The position numbers and the translations under genes were made by a program. A DNA stretch of 64,000 nucleotides from Imperialibacter roseus (GTDB taxonomy: Bacteria > Bacteroidota > Bacteroidia > Cytophagales > Cyclobacteriaceae), in the NCBI RefSeq assembly GCF_032999765.1, contig NZ_CP136051.1, positions 1,278,417 through 1,342,416 on the forward strand, written 5' to 3'. Below the pieces are notes generated by a model. It saw nothing but the letters and a program-made list of their open reading frames with translations, ran no database searches and had not been told where the DNA came from. Shown here piece after piece: positions 9,752-17,774 of this stretch (position 1 is its first letter; every line of letters starts with the position of its first letter).

Positions 9752-10605
9752 GACTGCGGACCGTTTAGTGCTGTCAGTGTTTCCAGGCAGTGGCAGGGAA
9801 TGATCAGTGTTTCCGGATGAGCCTTATGGAAGTTGTGCACCCGATTCAGGCTGGCCCTGTACTCAGCCCATGAGTCAAAGAACAGACGTACGATGGGGTG
9901 GGGTAGCTTCAGGTCGGTATAAGCTGGTTTCAGCCAGGCTGCATCGGAGATGAGAAAGACCTGCCCTTTTTCCGTTGCGAGCAGTGCACCCAGCTGGCCT
10001 TTTGCGTGGCCATCCAGTCTGGTCAAGTGAATGGTGCCATCGTTAAACAGATCATGCAGTGGCCCCAGATGCTCGTCTTTTGATACTCCTTTTTCAATAT
10101 CAAGAAAGTCGGTTCTCTCTTCAAAGCCCTCAGGGATCTGTGCGGGGAGGAATCCTTTTTTTAATGCACTCAGTCCGCTTTTTCCTTTGATGTCGTCGTA
10201 AGCTGCCCGGTCGCAGATGAATCGGGCATTCGGGAAGTCTTTGAGCCCCCCGATGTGGTCGGCATGGAAATGCGATACAATGATGTAGCGGACGTCTTCC
10301 GGCGGTATTCCGTCCGCCTTTAATTGTGCTGCGGCCTCTTCTTCGGGTTTTATAAAAACGGGTGTGAATGCCCGGTACAACTTGTACGGATAAGAGCTTG
10401 TGCTTGAGAAAAACCGTTTTGCATAACCGGTGTCGAAGAGGATTACACCATGCTTTGGATGTTTGATGACTGCATAGGTGGCGTAAAACCGGATGGTTTT
10501 TTTGGGTGCGCCCTTTTGCGCATGGTGCCAGCTGGCTTTGCAGTAGCCAGCAGACTTCAACTCAAAGCTTACTAATGTGGCTGTCTGGGTTTGCATGTTG
10601 GTCAT
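9748..10605 (-). CDS. MBL-fold metallo-hydrolase
   Basis: A 285-residue metallo-beta-lactamase-fold hydrolase with the metal motif SHFHADHIGG (His112, His114, Asp116, His117). Further ligands are likely in 'RLDGHAKGQLG' and the terminal 'IIPCHC'. There is no signal peptide, so it is cytoplasmic. It is linked by 4-base overlaps to both the epimerase upstream and the adenylating enzyme downstream. In this context a thioesterase, lactonase or beta-lactone hydrolase role is a reasonable inference, filling the hydrolase position that OleB has in ole clusters. An alternative start is Met4. Confidence 0.82.
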   Translation of the reverse strand: MTNMQTQTATLVSFELKSAGYCKASWHHAQKGAPKKTIRFYATYAVIKHPKHGVILFDTGYAKRFFSSTSSYPYKLYRAFTPVFIKPEEEAAAQLKADGIPPEDVRYIIVSHFHADHIGGLKDFPNARFICDRAAYDDIKGKSGLSALKKGFLPAQIPEGFEERTDFLDIEKGVSKDEHLGPLHDLFNDGTIHLTRLDGHAKGQLGALLATEKGQVFLISDAAWLKPAYTDLKLPHPIVRLFFDSWAEYRASLNRVHNFHKAHPETLIIPCHCLETLTALNGPQS

Positions 10606-11594
10606 TGGTAGGCTGCTTTATACCAGGCGGCAAATTCGTCAATGGCCTCCCAGGTGGTTTGACCTGGCTCATAACCCAGCCGTTCCCTGGCTTTAGTGAT
10701 GTCAAGTGTCATCGATCTGGCAAGGATGCCCACCGATTGCCGGGTGAGCACAGGCTCCTTCTTTGACTGGGACAAAAGCGATTTCCATTCCATTATGGTA
10801 GCAGCAAAGGAAGCCACTGCATACGGTACTGTTCCCTTGGGTGGAGGCAAATCAAATTTGCTCAAAACATAGTTGATGGCTTCCCATAGCTTCACGGGCT
10901 CACCATTGCAGATATTGTAGGCTTCTCCGCAGGCTTCGTCGGGGGCGTGCATGGCAAGGTTGACCGAGCGAACCACATTAGAAACAGCTGTTAGGTCTAC
11001 CAGGTTATCACCTGAACCAACCACCTTCAGCCGTCCTTCGTGGTAAGACCGGATGAGCCTGGGGAAAATCACGGTGTCGCCTCTGCCAATCAGTGCCCGG
11101 GGCCGTATGGTGATATAGCTCAGCTCCGATTTATCAAGCAATTGCTCAGCTTGCAGTTTGGTAGTGGCATAATTGTTTGACGCTTTGTGCGGCAGCGGAT
11201 CACTTTCTTTTACATTGTACCTGTCTTTGAAGTTGAAGTAAATGGCCGGTGTGGAGATATATACGTAGCGCTGCACACCAGCTTTTTTACTGGCAGCAAT
11301 CAGATTAGCCTGGGATACGATATTGGCCTGGTAGAAAGCGTCGTAGCTGCCCCAGGGTGAAGACAGGCTGGCACAGTTGACGACGACATCAATGGGTTGT
11401 TCGAACAGCCCCTTTACATAGCCGCTGTCCACCAGGTCGCCCAGCTGGTAATTTAGCTTTTGGCTTTCAACTGTATGAAGCGGGTCGAGCTTTCTTCCGG
11501 CAGCAACTATTCGGCTTATCTTGTCATCCAATGTCAGCGCCTCGGCTATTCTGGAACCAAGGAATCCGGTGGCGCCTGTTACAAGTACATTCAT
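10602..11594 (-). CDS. NAD(P)-dependent epimerase/dehydratase (3-beta-HSD/OleD-like extended SDR)
   Basis: A 330-residue extended short-chain dehydrogenase. It has an N-terminal 'GATGFLG' dinucleotide motif (7-13), 'VVNCASLSSPWG' and the catalytic 'YATTK' pair. The C-terminal half resembles 3-beta-hydroxysteroid dehydrogenases and OleD. It is the first gene of the five-gene operon (11594 to 6324, minus strand), and its stop overlaps the MBL start. In the operon model it would reduce a beta-keto product of the FabH-like enzyme. The fold is certain; the substrate is inferred. Confidence 0.82.
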   Translation of the reverse strand: MNVLVTGATGFLGSRIAEALTLDDKISRIVAAGRKLDPLHTVESQKLNYQLGDLVDSGYVKGLFEQPIDVVVNCASLSSPWGSYDAFYQANIVSQANLIAASKKAGVQRYVYISTPAIYFNFKDRYNVKESDPLPHKASNNYATTKLQAEQLLDKSELSYITIRPRALIGRGDTVIFPRLIRSYHEGRLKVVGSGDNLVDLTAVSNVVRSVNLAMHAPDEACGEAYNICNGEPVKLWEAINYVLSKFDLPPPKGTVPYAVASFAATIMEWKSLLSQSKKEPVLTRQSVGILARSMTLDITKARERLGYEPGQTTWEAIDEFAAWYKAAYQ

Positions 11595-11663
11595 GATAGG
11601 CCATGGGGTTGAATGCTCTAAAATTAGTCAATCTTCCGCTCATACGAATGGTTGCAAAAGGGA

Positions 11664-11694
11664 AAGAGCATTGAACCAACGGCACAATGCTCTT
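11664..11694 (-). terminator. Probable terminator after the 254-aa lipoprotein gene
   Basis: A perfect 10-base inverted repeat, AAGAGCATTG (11664-11673) and CAATGCTCTT (11685-11694), is followed on the minus strand by a short pyrimidine run (TTTCCCTTTT). It lies 25 bases after the lipoprotein stop and just upstream of the lipid-operon start. Confidence 0.6.
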
Positions 11695-11718
11695 ACAAAT
11701 CATGAGACTTAGTTAATA

Positions 11719-12483
11719 TTATTCGTACGGTTGAATACAAGTGATTTCGATGCTATAATGATCGCCCGGGTAGGCCAGACACACAGCGCCGTCAACGCCT
11801 GGCTCATAGTCGTCGATTATCCTGGCCCCTATGTAATACTTTGTTCCCTCTTTGGCGTTTTCTGGCACAACCACGCCCTCTGCCACCGACACAGGTTGAA
11901 GCAAAAACGGACGGACACCACCTGCTTGCTCCGTTCTTAAGGTTTGCAGCCAAAGGTTGCCCCATATGCCTGTGCCGCAAACCACGGAGGTGGCCTCTAC
12001 CGCCCAGCCGCATTCCTCCGATTCCGAAATGGTGAGTACTTCTTCTTTGTTAGATGCGTTGACTACCCAGGCCTGAAAGCCTTCGATAGGCCGGCTCCCT
12101 TTCATTATGTCAACAAGATCAAACGTTAGTTCTTCGGTAGGAAGGGCTTCACACATGTCGTTGTTGCCATCGTGGATCAATGCAAAGTTTGCGACGGCGG
12201 GGATGGTTGAGGAGTCAATGGTTCCGTCCCACACTAGTTTGAAATCATGTTTTTTGCAACCGCCAGCATATTGTACGGTTACTTTCAGTAGTGAGTCATT
12301 CAGTACAGCTTTTTTGATAACGAATGGGTCGCCAGTCGTTTGCGAGGTGGCAGCAATAAAGGCATTGGCATTGACTTCCCAACTAGTGGCAAATCCCGAT
12401 GAGGGTGTAACCGGCTCGTTTTGGCAGGAGAATACTGTCAATGAAAAGACGACCACCATTAGACTTAAGACAACAGCTTTCAT
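11719..12483 (-). CDS. Lipoprotein of unknown function
   Basis: A 254-residue protein with a lipoprotein signal (MKAVVLSLMVVVFSLTVFSCQNE; lipobox VFSC, Cys20). The mature part is acidic, with several cysteines ('GGCKKHDF', 'NDMCEALP', 'EECGWAVE', 'VVCGTGIWG', 'ITCIQP') that could form disulphides in the periplasm or at the surface. I recognise no family; 'GGCKKHDFKLVWDG' resembles a motif seen in small Bacteroidota lipoproteins. It stands alone, with a hairpin terminator behind it and the TPR-CHAT gene upstream on the same strand. Confidence 0.75.
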   Translation of the reverse strand: MKAVVLSLMVVVFSLTVFSCQNEPVTPSSGFATSWEVNANAFIAATSQTTGDPFVIKKAVLNDSLLKVTVQYAGGCKKHDFKLVWDGTIDSSTIPAVANFALIHDGNNDMCEALPTEELTFDLVDIMKGSRPIEGFQAWVVNASNKEEVLTISESEECGWAVEATSVVCGTGIWGNLWLQTLRTEQAGGVRPFLLQPVSVAEGVVVPENAKEGTKYYIGARIIDDYEPGVDGAVCLAYPGDHYSIEITCIQPYE

Positions 12484-12552
12484 AGTTCAGGGGGTTTGTG
12501 GTAAGAAACCTTTTGCGGCCATTTAGTTGGAAAGCGTGGATGTTTGGCAGAC

Positions 12553-12590
12553 AAAAAAAGGCAAAGGCTCCATCTGTGTAGAGCCTTTGC
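12553..12590 (-). terminator. Rho-independent terminator of the TPR-CHAT gene
   Basis: A 10-base perfect stem, GCAAAGGCTC (12561-12570) with GAGCCTTTGC (12581-12590), is followed on the minus strand by a run of seven T (plus-strand A run 12553-12559). It starts 23 bases after the TPR-CHAT stop. Confidence 0.88.
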
Positions 12591-12612
12591 TTCGATAAGT
12601 TGATAGTAAGAT

Positions 12613-15561
12613 TTAGTTCATCATGACAAAGGCACCCCAATAGTAGGGCTCGGCATATTTGGTTCTCAGGGCATTTTGAGCTTTGGCAAACGCCACCTGC
12701 TTGTCACCCGACTTCAAAAACTCTTTGTAGAAGTTGACCATCAGCTCCTGGGTGGCTTCGTCGTTTACTTTCCACAAGCTCATGATGATTGACCCGGCTC
12801 CGGCAACCTGAAATGCTCTTTGTAGGCCATACACACCTTCGCCGCCTTTGATTTCACCAAGACCTGTTTCGCACGCACTGAGGATGACCATGTCGGTTTG
12901 TTCAAGGTTGAGGTTCAGCACTTCGTAGGCAGTAAGGATGCCGTTGTCAGCTGTATTGATCTCTTTGTTTTCGACACTGCCCGTGGTTCCTTCCACACCA
13001 GCCAGAAAGAGCCCGGAGCGCAATAGCGGATTCTCTTTGGCCTTGCTGATCTCCACGCCCAGCACCTTGTCACCCTCAGTGCCGGCCACGTCCTGAAGGA
13101 AGAAACCATGGGTGGCGATATGAAGAATACGTGGGTTTTTGACCTTGTCTTTCAATAGCGCTTCGGTGGCCTGATCCTGCATGTACACGTCGGCAGTGGT
13201 GCCCGAAGTTTTAGCCAATGCGCTGATGGCCTGCACCTCCTTTTGGGTTCCCGGCAGAGGGGAGAGAGTGCTTTTCGATCCGTAGTTGGGGAACCCGACC
13301 AGTACAGTGTTTTTCGAACCACTCTTGGCGCTGGCATTTTGGGCCAACTGTCTCGTACTACTCAGCAGCACTATGTCATGTTTGTCTTTCACATAGCTGC
13401 CGTCGGTGGCCTTGAGGGTGATCACGTTAATCTGGTTGTACACGCCGTCGAGTGACATATACAATTTTTTGCTGCCTGCAACCTTGCCTGCAATAGGCTT
13501 CCAAAATTGCTCGTAGGTGATGGCATCCTCCAGCTTGTTGGTCACCATGTTGCGGTAGGCTTTGGCGTACCTGGTCTCAAGGTCTTTGCCGTTGCTTATC
13601 GTGACTAGTTCGGGTGAAGTAGCGCCATTTTTCACGAAGGCAAAGGTGTATTTATTGTTGTCGGTAAACGACTTATGAAATGCCGGGAAGGTAATAATTT
13701 CCACCGCCATTTCTCCCGGTTTGAGTTTGGCAGCCACATCGGCAAGTTTGACCGACGGCAGCTTGTTGGCATCGGCGAAGTCGGCGCTCATTTGGTTAAG
13801 CTTTCGCTCCAGGCCATTGGCCGACGACTCGAGGGAATCCAGGTTGACCTTCTGCTCTTTCAGTTCATCTTTCGACAGCGAGTAGTAGCTGGCCAGCGAC
13901 TCCTTCAGGTTTGTCCAGTTGAGGTAGGTGTCAATGAGGGGCTGGTTGCCGCTGTTGAGGATGTTTTGACGAAGCTTCACAGAGCTGCTCAGCAAAATCC
14001 CCTTTGTCGATAAATGAGCTTCGTACATCCGGGTGGCCAGCTCCGGCTTTTTGCTGCTGTTTTCTGCTGCGAAATTGTAGAAGGCCAGGAAGGAGGGCCG
14101 CACCTTGTCCCAATACTTGCCTTTTTCGTTCTCGCTCATAGCACCGAAATACTTTTCAAGCAGGTTCATATGCTTGGTGAGTAGCGCTCCAAAAGTGGAG
14201 TCGGCTTTGTCCGTTTCGCCCTTCTTCCAGCGAGTGATGGCCATGTTTTCCAGCGTGCCCAGGTACTCGGGGTGATTGTTACCAAAGTTTCTTTCGTAGA
14301 TACCAATCACATCACCGAACGTGGCAACAGCCTTGTCGTACTGATCGGTGAAATAGTAGTATTTACCCAGGTTGCGCAGCGTGGCGGCATAGGCTGGGTG
14401 ATCTTCTTTCAGCTTCTTTTTGTAAATCTCCACGGCGCTGGTCAGCAAGCCTTCAACCTCATCGGTCCTGCCCAGTTCCATGTATAGCCCCGCTAGCTGG
14501 TTTTGAATCTCTGCATAGTCGGGGCTGCTCTTGCCAAAGCGTTTCTCCTTCAGTTCCAATAGCTCTTTGTAAATGGTTTCGGCTTCGGTGTACTTCTTCT
14601 GGTTTTGGTAAATAACAGCCAGGTTGATTTTCAGCTTGGTGAAGTCGGTGCCTTTTTCGTTGATGTGCTTAGCGGCCAGTTCAATGCTTTTGTTGAGGCT
14701 GCTTACTGCCTGGTCGTTTCTACCCAGCTCGAAACGGAGAATGGCTTCATTATTCAAAGCCACAGCATACTCCATTTGGTCGTCAAATTTGTTTTTGGCC
14801 ATCAGCCTCAGGCATTCGGCCATGGCTTTCTCGGCTTCGGTGTACTGCCCAAGGTCTTTGTAAAGCACGGCGAGGTTGTTCAGCACCGAAGCCATGGCCT
14901 GGCTATTGGGGCTGATTTGCTCTTTGATCAGGGTTTCCGTTTGTTCATAGTAGCTTTTGGCAATGGTGAACTGCCCCTGCGAATGATGCAGGATGGCTAG
15001 GTTCATCATGGTCTTGGCCAGGCCGTATTTTTCCAGCAGATTCAGCGATTTGTTGGCAGTGATAACCTCAACTACTTCAAAAAGATTGTTGTCGTTGTAG
15101 GCACTGAGAATTTGATCACTCAGGTAGCTGGTGGCCAGGCTGCCTCCGTAGTTTTCGTCGAGCAGGTAGTTCAAGCCACCAAGAAAATTCATTCTTGCAC
15201 TCCACTTGCTAATGCTTAGGGCAATACTGCCCGACCGGTTGGAATCGAATACTTTTTCCGCTCTTGTCAGCTTCACCACATTGTTGCCGGAGTTGTCGGT
15301 GTAATTTTTTGCCCCCACCAAAAAGGCATTTTGATTGTCTTCTCTATTGTCAAAAAAGGACACTTTAGAGCCTTGCGAAATGGCCAGGTTGTAGAAAGTG
15401 GTGTCTTTGGTGGTTTGCTTGTCTCTCGGAGAGGATGTGAGTGACTCTGTTAGGTTTTTCTTCAGCTTGTCCATCAGCTGAGCACTGGCCTCAAATGGGA
15501 GCAGAGCAGTAAAAAGAATGATAACTAGCGAAAAAATGGATTTAGAAGCGAAGGTTTTCAT
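12613..15561 (-). CDS. Secreted TPR-CHAT (caspase-like) protein
   Basis: A 982-residue protein: signal peptide 1-27, about ten tetratricopeptide repeats (roughly 165-500), a helical linker, and a C-terminal CHAT domain (about 690-982). The caspase-type dyad is present as 'HIATHGFF' (His818) and 'LSACETGLGE' (Cys897), followed by the family motif 'GEGVYGLQRAFQVAGA'. CHAT proteases are activated by partner binding in systems such as Craspase/TPR-CHAT and bacterial gasdermin loci. Here there is no gasdermin or CRISPR gene nearby, and the signal peptide puts it outside the cytoplasm, so the target is unknown. It is monocistronic, with its own terminator. Confidence 0.88.
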   Translation of the reverse strand: MKTFASKSIFSLVIILFTALLPFEASAQLMDKLKKNLTESLTSSPRDKQTTKDTTFYNLAISQGSKVSFFDNREDNQNAFLVGAKNYTDNSGNNVVKLTRAEKVFDSNRSGSIALSISKWSARMNFLGGLNYLLDENYGGSLATSYLSDQILSAYNDNNLFEVVEVITANKSLNLLEKYGLAKTMMNLAILHHSQGQFTIAKSYYEQTETLIKEQISPNSQAMASVLNNLAVLYKDLGQYTEAEKAMAECLRLMAKNKFDDQMEYAVALNNEAILRFELGRNDQAVSSLNKSIELAAKHINEKGTDFTKLKINLAVIYQNQKKYTEAETIYKELLELKEKRFGKSSPDYAEIQNQLAGLYMELGRTDEVEGLLTSAVEIYKKKLKEDHPAYAATLRNLGKYYYFTDQYDKAVATFGDVIGIYERNFGNNHPEYLGTLENMAITRWKKGETDKADSTFGALLTKHMNLLEKYFGAMSENEKGKYWDKVRPSFLAFYNFAAENSSKKPELATRMYEAHLSTKGILLSSSVKLRQNILNSGNQPLIDTYLNWTNLKESLASYYSLSKDELKEQKVNLDSLESSANGLERKLNQMSADFADANKLPSVKLADVAAKLKPGEMAVEIITFPAFHKSFTDNNKYTFAFVKNGATSPELVTISNGKDLETRYAKAYRNMVTNKLEDAITYEQFWKPIAGKVAGSKKLYMSLDGVYNQINVITLKATDGSYVKDKHDIVLLSSTRQLAQNASAKSGSKNTVLVGFPNYGSKSTLSPLPGTQKEVQAISALAKTSGTTADVYMQDQATEALLKDKVKNPRILHIATHGFFLQDVAGTEGDKVLGVEISKAKENPLLRSGLFLAGVEGTTGSVENKEINTADNGILTAYEVLNLNLEQTDMVILSACETGLGEIKGGEGVYGLQRAFQVAGAGSIIMSLWKVNDEATQELMVNFYKEFLKSGDKQVAFAKAQNALRTKYAEPYYWGAFVMMN

Positions 15562-15601
15562 AAGATCAATGATGGATTCAAAGTCAAAATGATTGATGGA
15601 A

Positions 15602-15619
15602 CGGAATAGTTATATTCCG
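15602..15619. promoter_or_regulatory. Short palindrome upstream of the TPR-CHAT gene
   Basis: CGGAATA-GTTA-TATTCCG is a perfect 7-base inverted repeat 40 bases before the TPR-CHAT start. It could be an operator or a 5'-UTR hairpin; nothing else in the window repeats it, so the function is undetermined. Confidence 0.25.
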
Positions 15620-15693
15620 GTTTCAAATATGGCGATTTTTAGAGAGGATTAATAATGATGAAGTCGGTGTTGTTGATGCACAATGGCCGCTAA

Positions 15694-16239
15694 CTAACTC
15701 AAAGGCTTCACCATATCATCATCACCGCCGTTCAGATCAAAGCTGCCCACCTTGATAAAACCATTTTTCTCATAGAACCTTCTGGCCCTTGGGTTGCCGT
15801 GTTGCACGCCGCCCCAAAGAATGATGTGGGTGGCACCTGCTTTCTTCGCATCATATTCAAGCTCGGTGAACATGGCATTTGCGAGGCCGGTGCCATGGTA
15901 GTTTTCGTCTACCGAAGGCGCATAGGTAGCGTACGTAAATTGATCCGTGGCTATGCCGTAGCTCTTCAGCCGAATGTCGTCGTCAGGTAAGATGCCCGGA
16001 AGGAGCAGGCAGTAAGCCACACACTTGCCGTCAGCAAAAGCTGCCAGTCTGATGCAGGGATCATCGTCGAGATTTTCGCAGATGGCTTTGACGGTTGCCT
16101 CGTCGAAGGGGTGGGGGCCAAACCTTTTGCGGGTGAGGTCAGAAAAGCTGCTAAAGTAGGCAAAGAGGGCAGCAGCATCAGTTGGCTGTATCGGCCTTAT
16201 GAATACCGCTTCGCCTGAAGGGAGCGTTAGTTTTTTCAT
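15694..16239 (-). CDS. GNAT family N-acetyltransferase
   Basis: About 181 residues from the preferred start at 16239 (MKKLTLPSGEAVFIRP...). A longer reading frame to 16296 would overlap the TfoX gene. The N-terminal 'IRPIQPTDAAALFAYF' and the acetyl-CoA-binding region 'DENYHGTGLANAMFTELEYDAKKAGATHI' with 'NPRARRFYEKNGF' are standard GNAT motifs. It resembles the acyltransferase domain attached to some acetyl-CoA synthetases, but is free-standing. It begins 8 bases after the TfoX stop, so the two form an operon. Confidence 0.85.
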   Translation of the reverse strand: MKKLTLPSGEAVFIRPIQPTDAAALFAYFSSFSDLTRKRFGPHPFDEATVKAICENLDDDPCIRLAAFADGKCVAYCLLLPGILPDDDIRLKSYGIATDQFTYATYAPSVDENYHGTGLANAMFTELEYDAKKAGATHIILWGGVQHGNPRARRFYEKNGFIKVGSFDLNGGDDDMVKPLS

Positions 16240-16247
16240 CGTGGCTT

Positions 16248-16559
16248 CTAAAGCGTCTTTACATAATCCAGCGCTAGTTTGGCAAAGGCTGGCCACTTCG
16301 TTTCGTAGTCGACCGGCACCCGAATCCAGCCTCCCATGGGCGGGCGTTCTTCCATCGGTTTGAAGACCTCACAACCATCGAGGCTTAAAGCTTCCTTCTG
16401 TGCGTCGCCTTCCAGCTTAAACACCATATTGTCCTTCCAGGCCATAAAGGCGGCCTTGCCATTCGGCGCTTTCACGCAGATAGCGCCAAACATCTTGCTC
16501 TTCTTGCCGTCGGGCAACGACTCAGCGATCTGATGAAAAAGCTCTTCTGTTCTGGTCAT
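16248..16559 (-). CDS. TfoX/Sxy N-terminal-domain protein
   Basis: A 103-residue protein matching only the N-terminal domain of TfoX/Sxy ('KKSKMFGAICVKAPNGKAAFMAWKDNMVFKLE'). The C-terminal domain needed for competence regulation in Haemophilus is absent, as in many stand-alone TfoX_N proteins. A regulatory role in DNA uptake therefore cannot be assumed. It is cotranscribed with the GNAT gene. Confidence 0.85.
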   Translation of the reverse strand: MTRTEELFHQIAESLPDGKKSKMFGAICVKAPNGKAAFMAWKDNMVFKLEGDAQKEALSLDGCEVFKPMEERPPMGGWIRVPVDYETKWPAFAKLALDYVKTL

Positions 16560-16726
16560 AACACGGAAGGGTAGGTAATAAACTAAAGTAGCAAAAAGAC
16601 ATGCTTTTTGCTACTTTATCTAACGCACCAGGACAAACCCGTTTAAAACAAATTCCGAATTTTACTTTCAACGTTGTTTTTATTACCCCTGTTCCACGCT
16701 GGTCGGCACTAAGGCTAAGCAGCTTT

Positions 16727-16774
16727 GAAATTCTTCTTTCTCCCTTTAGGGCAGGGGTAAAAAAGAAGAATTTC
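16727..16774. repeat. Intergenic 13-bp perfect inverted repeat
   Basis: GAAATTCTTCTTT (16727-16739) and AAAGAAGAATTTC (16762-16774) pair perfectly around a 22-base loop holding 'CCCTTTAGGGCAGGGG'. A similar 'CCCTTTAGGGGG...GGGGTAAAAATGAAA' stretch lies at 32390-32425, suggesting a dispersed intergenic element. It lies in a 270-base gap with no gene; it may act as a bidirectional terminator. Confidence 0.5.
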
Positions 16775-16831
16775 GAGAACGAATAGGTTTAAATGAGTTG
16801 CTCTTTTTGAACCCAAAGAAACTACAGACGC

Positions 16832-17770
16832 TTAAGGCGTCTCGTTTTCTGCCACCAGTTTCTTGCCAAAGCTACTGACGGTTGATACGTTGAAACAGCC
16901 CACCACTTTCACGCCTTCCTGAGACGGGATAATATTCGTAGGCACGTTGTCTATCGGTGTGGCAAACAGCTCTCCAAAACCTCCCGGCCGATCTATCTGA
17001 ATTTTCATCAGGTTAAGAAAATCGAAGGTTGTCTCAGACACGGAATGGATTTCGACATAAATAGAGTCCCCATCCAGATAAGAAGGCAAAAACTTACCAG
17101 TGTCGGGATCCTCGTCGCTGCTAAGGTTGATACCTGTGCCGGATCTTACAGGTGTGATAAAGATAAGCCCATCTACCTCCGAACCCCGGCTAAATCCGGC
17201 GTCGTAGGCGGTCAGTATTTCAGCTGGTTTGCTGAGGTACTCTCCATTTTTCCATCCCCTGATCCAGTAAGCATTACCTGGTCCCTCCAAATCTCTGGCC
17301 CAAACTTCGGCAAACCAGGTAGCAAGAGAGATTTCGTTTTCCGGCTCAAAATTAAATGTGATGCTATCAATTTTTGGTACGCCCTGCGTGATGGAGGTCG
17401 AGGTATACTCAATGCCTTCGGCTAAAATGCTAAGTGAATATTCAACACCCGGGAGTCCCAATGAATCATCGCTTAGGGCAGGGTCCCACTCGTACCATCC
17501 GTCGGTGTTCGACTCTGTAAACAGGAATACCTTGCCCTGATCGTCGGTGATGCTGACCTGTGCGCCAGAAACCCCCGCAGGCCTGTTCTTGTCAAAGTAG
17601 TATTGGGTTTTGGTTACTTTAATCACCTGCGTCTTTTCCTGACTTGTTACAAAGGCGTCTATCGAAACTACTGGCTCACTGTCGGCCAGCTCGGGGTAAA
17701 TAGTGTCTTCACAGGCCATGATGGAACCAGCCATGAGAAGGAATGCTATATATTTTGTTATTGAGTTCAT
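16832..17770 (-). CDS. DUF4249 domain lipoprotein, partner of a TonB receptor
   Basis: About 312 residues from the start at 17770 (MNSITKYIAFLLMAGSIMACEDTIYPE), which gives a clean lipoprotein signal (lipobox SIMAC); the longer frame upstream adds an unlikely leader inside the receptor gene. The DUF4249 hallmarks are visible: 'EPVVSIDAFVTSQEKTQVIKVTKTQYYF' near the N-terminus and 'GVKVVGCFNVSTVSS' near the end. DUF4249 proteins are regularly encoded after TonB-dependent receptors in Bacteroidota and are thought to sit on the outer membrane as surface or periplasmic lipoproteins. It starts 4 bases after the receptor stop. The ligand is unknown. Confidence 0.88.
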   Translation of the reverse strand: MNSITKYIAFLLMAGSIMACEDTIYPELADSEPVVSIDAFVTSQEKTQVIKVTKTQYYFDKNRPAGVSGAQVSITDDQGKVFLFTESNTDGWYEWDPALSDDSLGLPGVEYSLSILAEGIEYTSTSITQGVPKIDSITFNFEPENEISLATWFAEVWARDLEGPGNAYWIRGWKNGEYLSKPAEILTAYDAGFSRGSEVDGLIFITPVRSGTGINLSSDEDPDTGKFLPSYLDGDSIYVEIHSVSETTFDFLNLMKIQIDRPGGFGELFATPIDNVPTNIIPSQEGVKVVGCFNVSTVSSFGKKLVAENETP

Positions 17771-17774
17771 GATA

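Noticed and set aside
6324-11594. Canonical OleABCD olefin cluster
   Set aside because: There is no OleB alpha/beta hydrolase or OleC proper; the MBL and F390-type enzymes only fill analogous positions.
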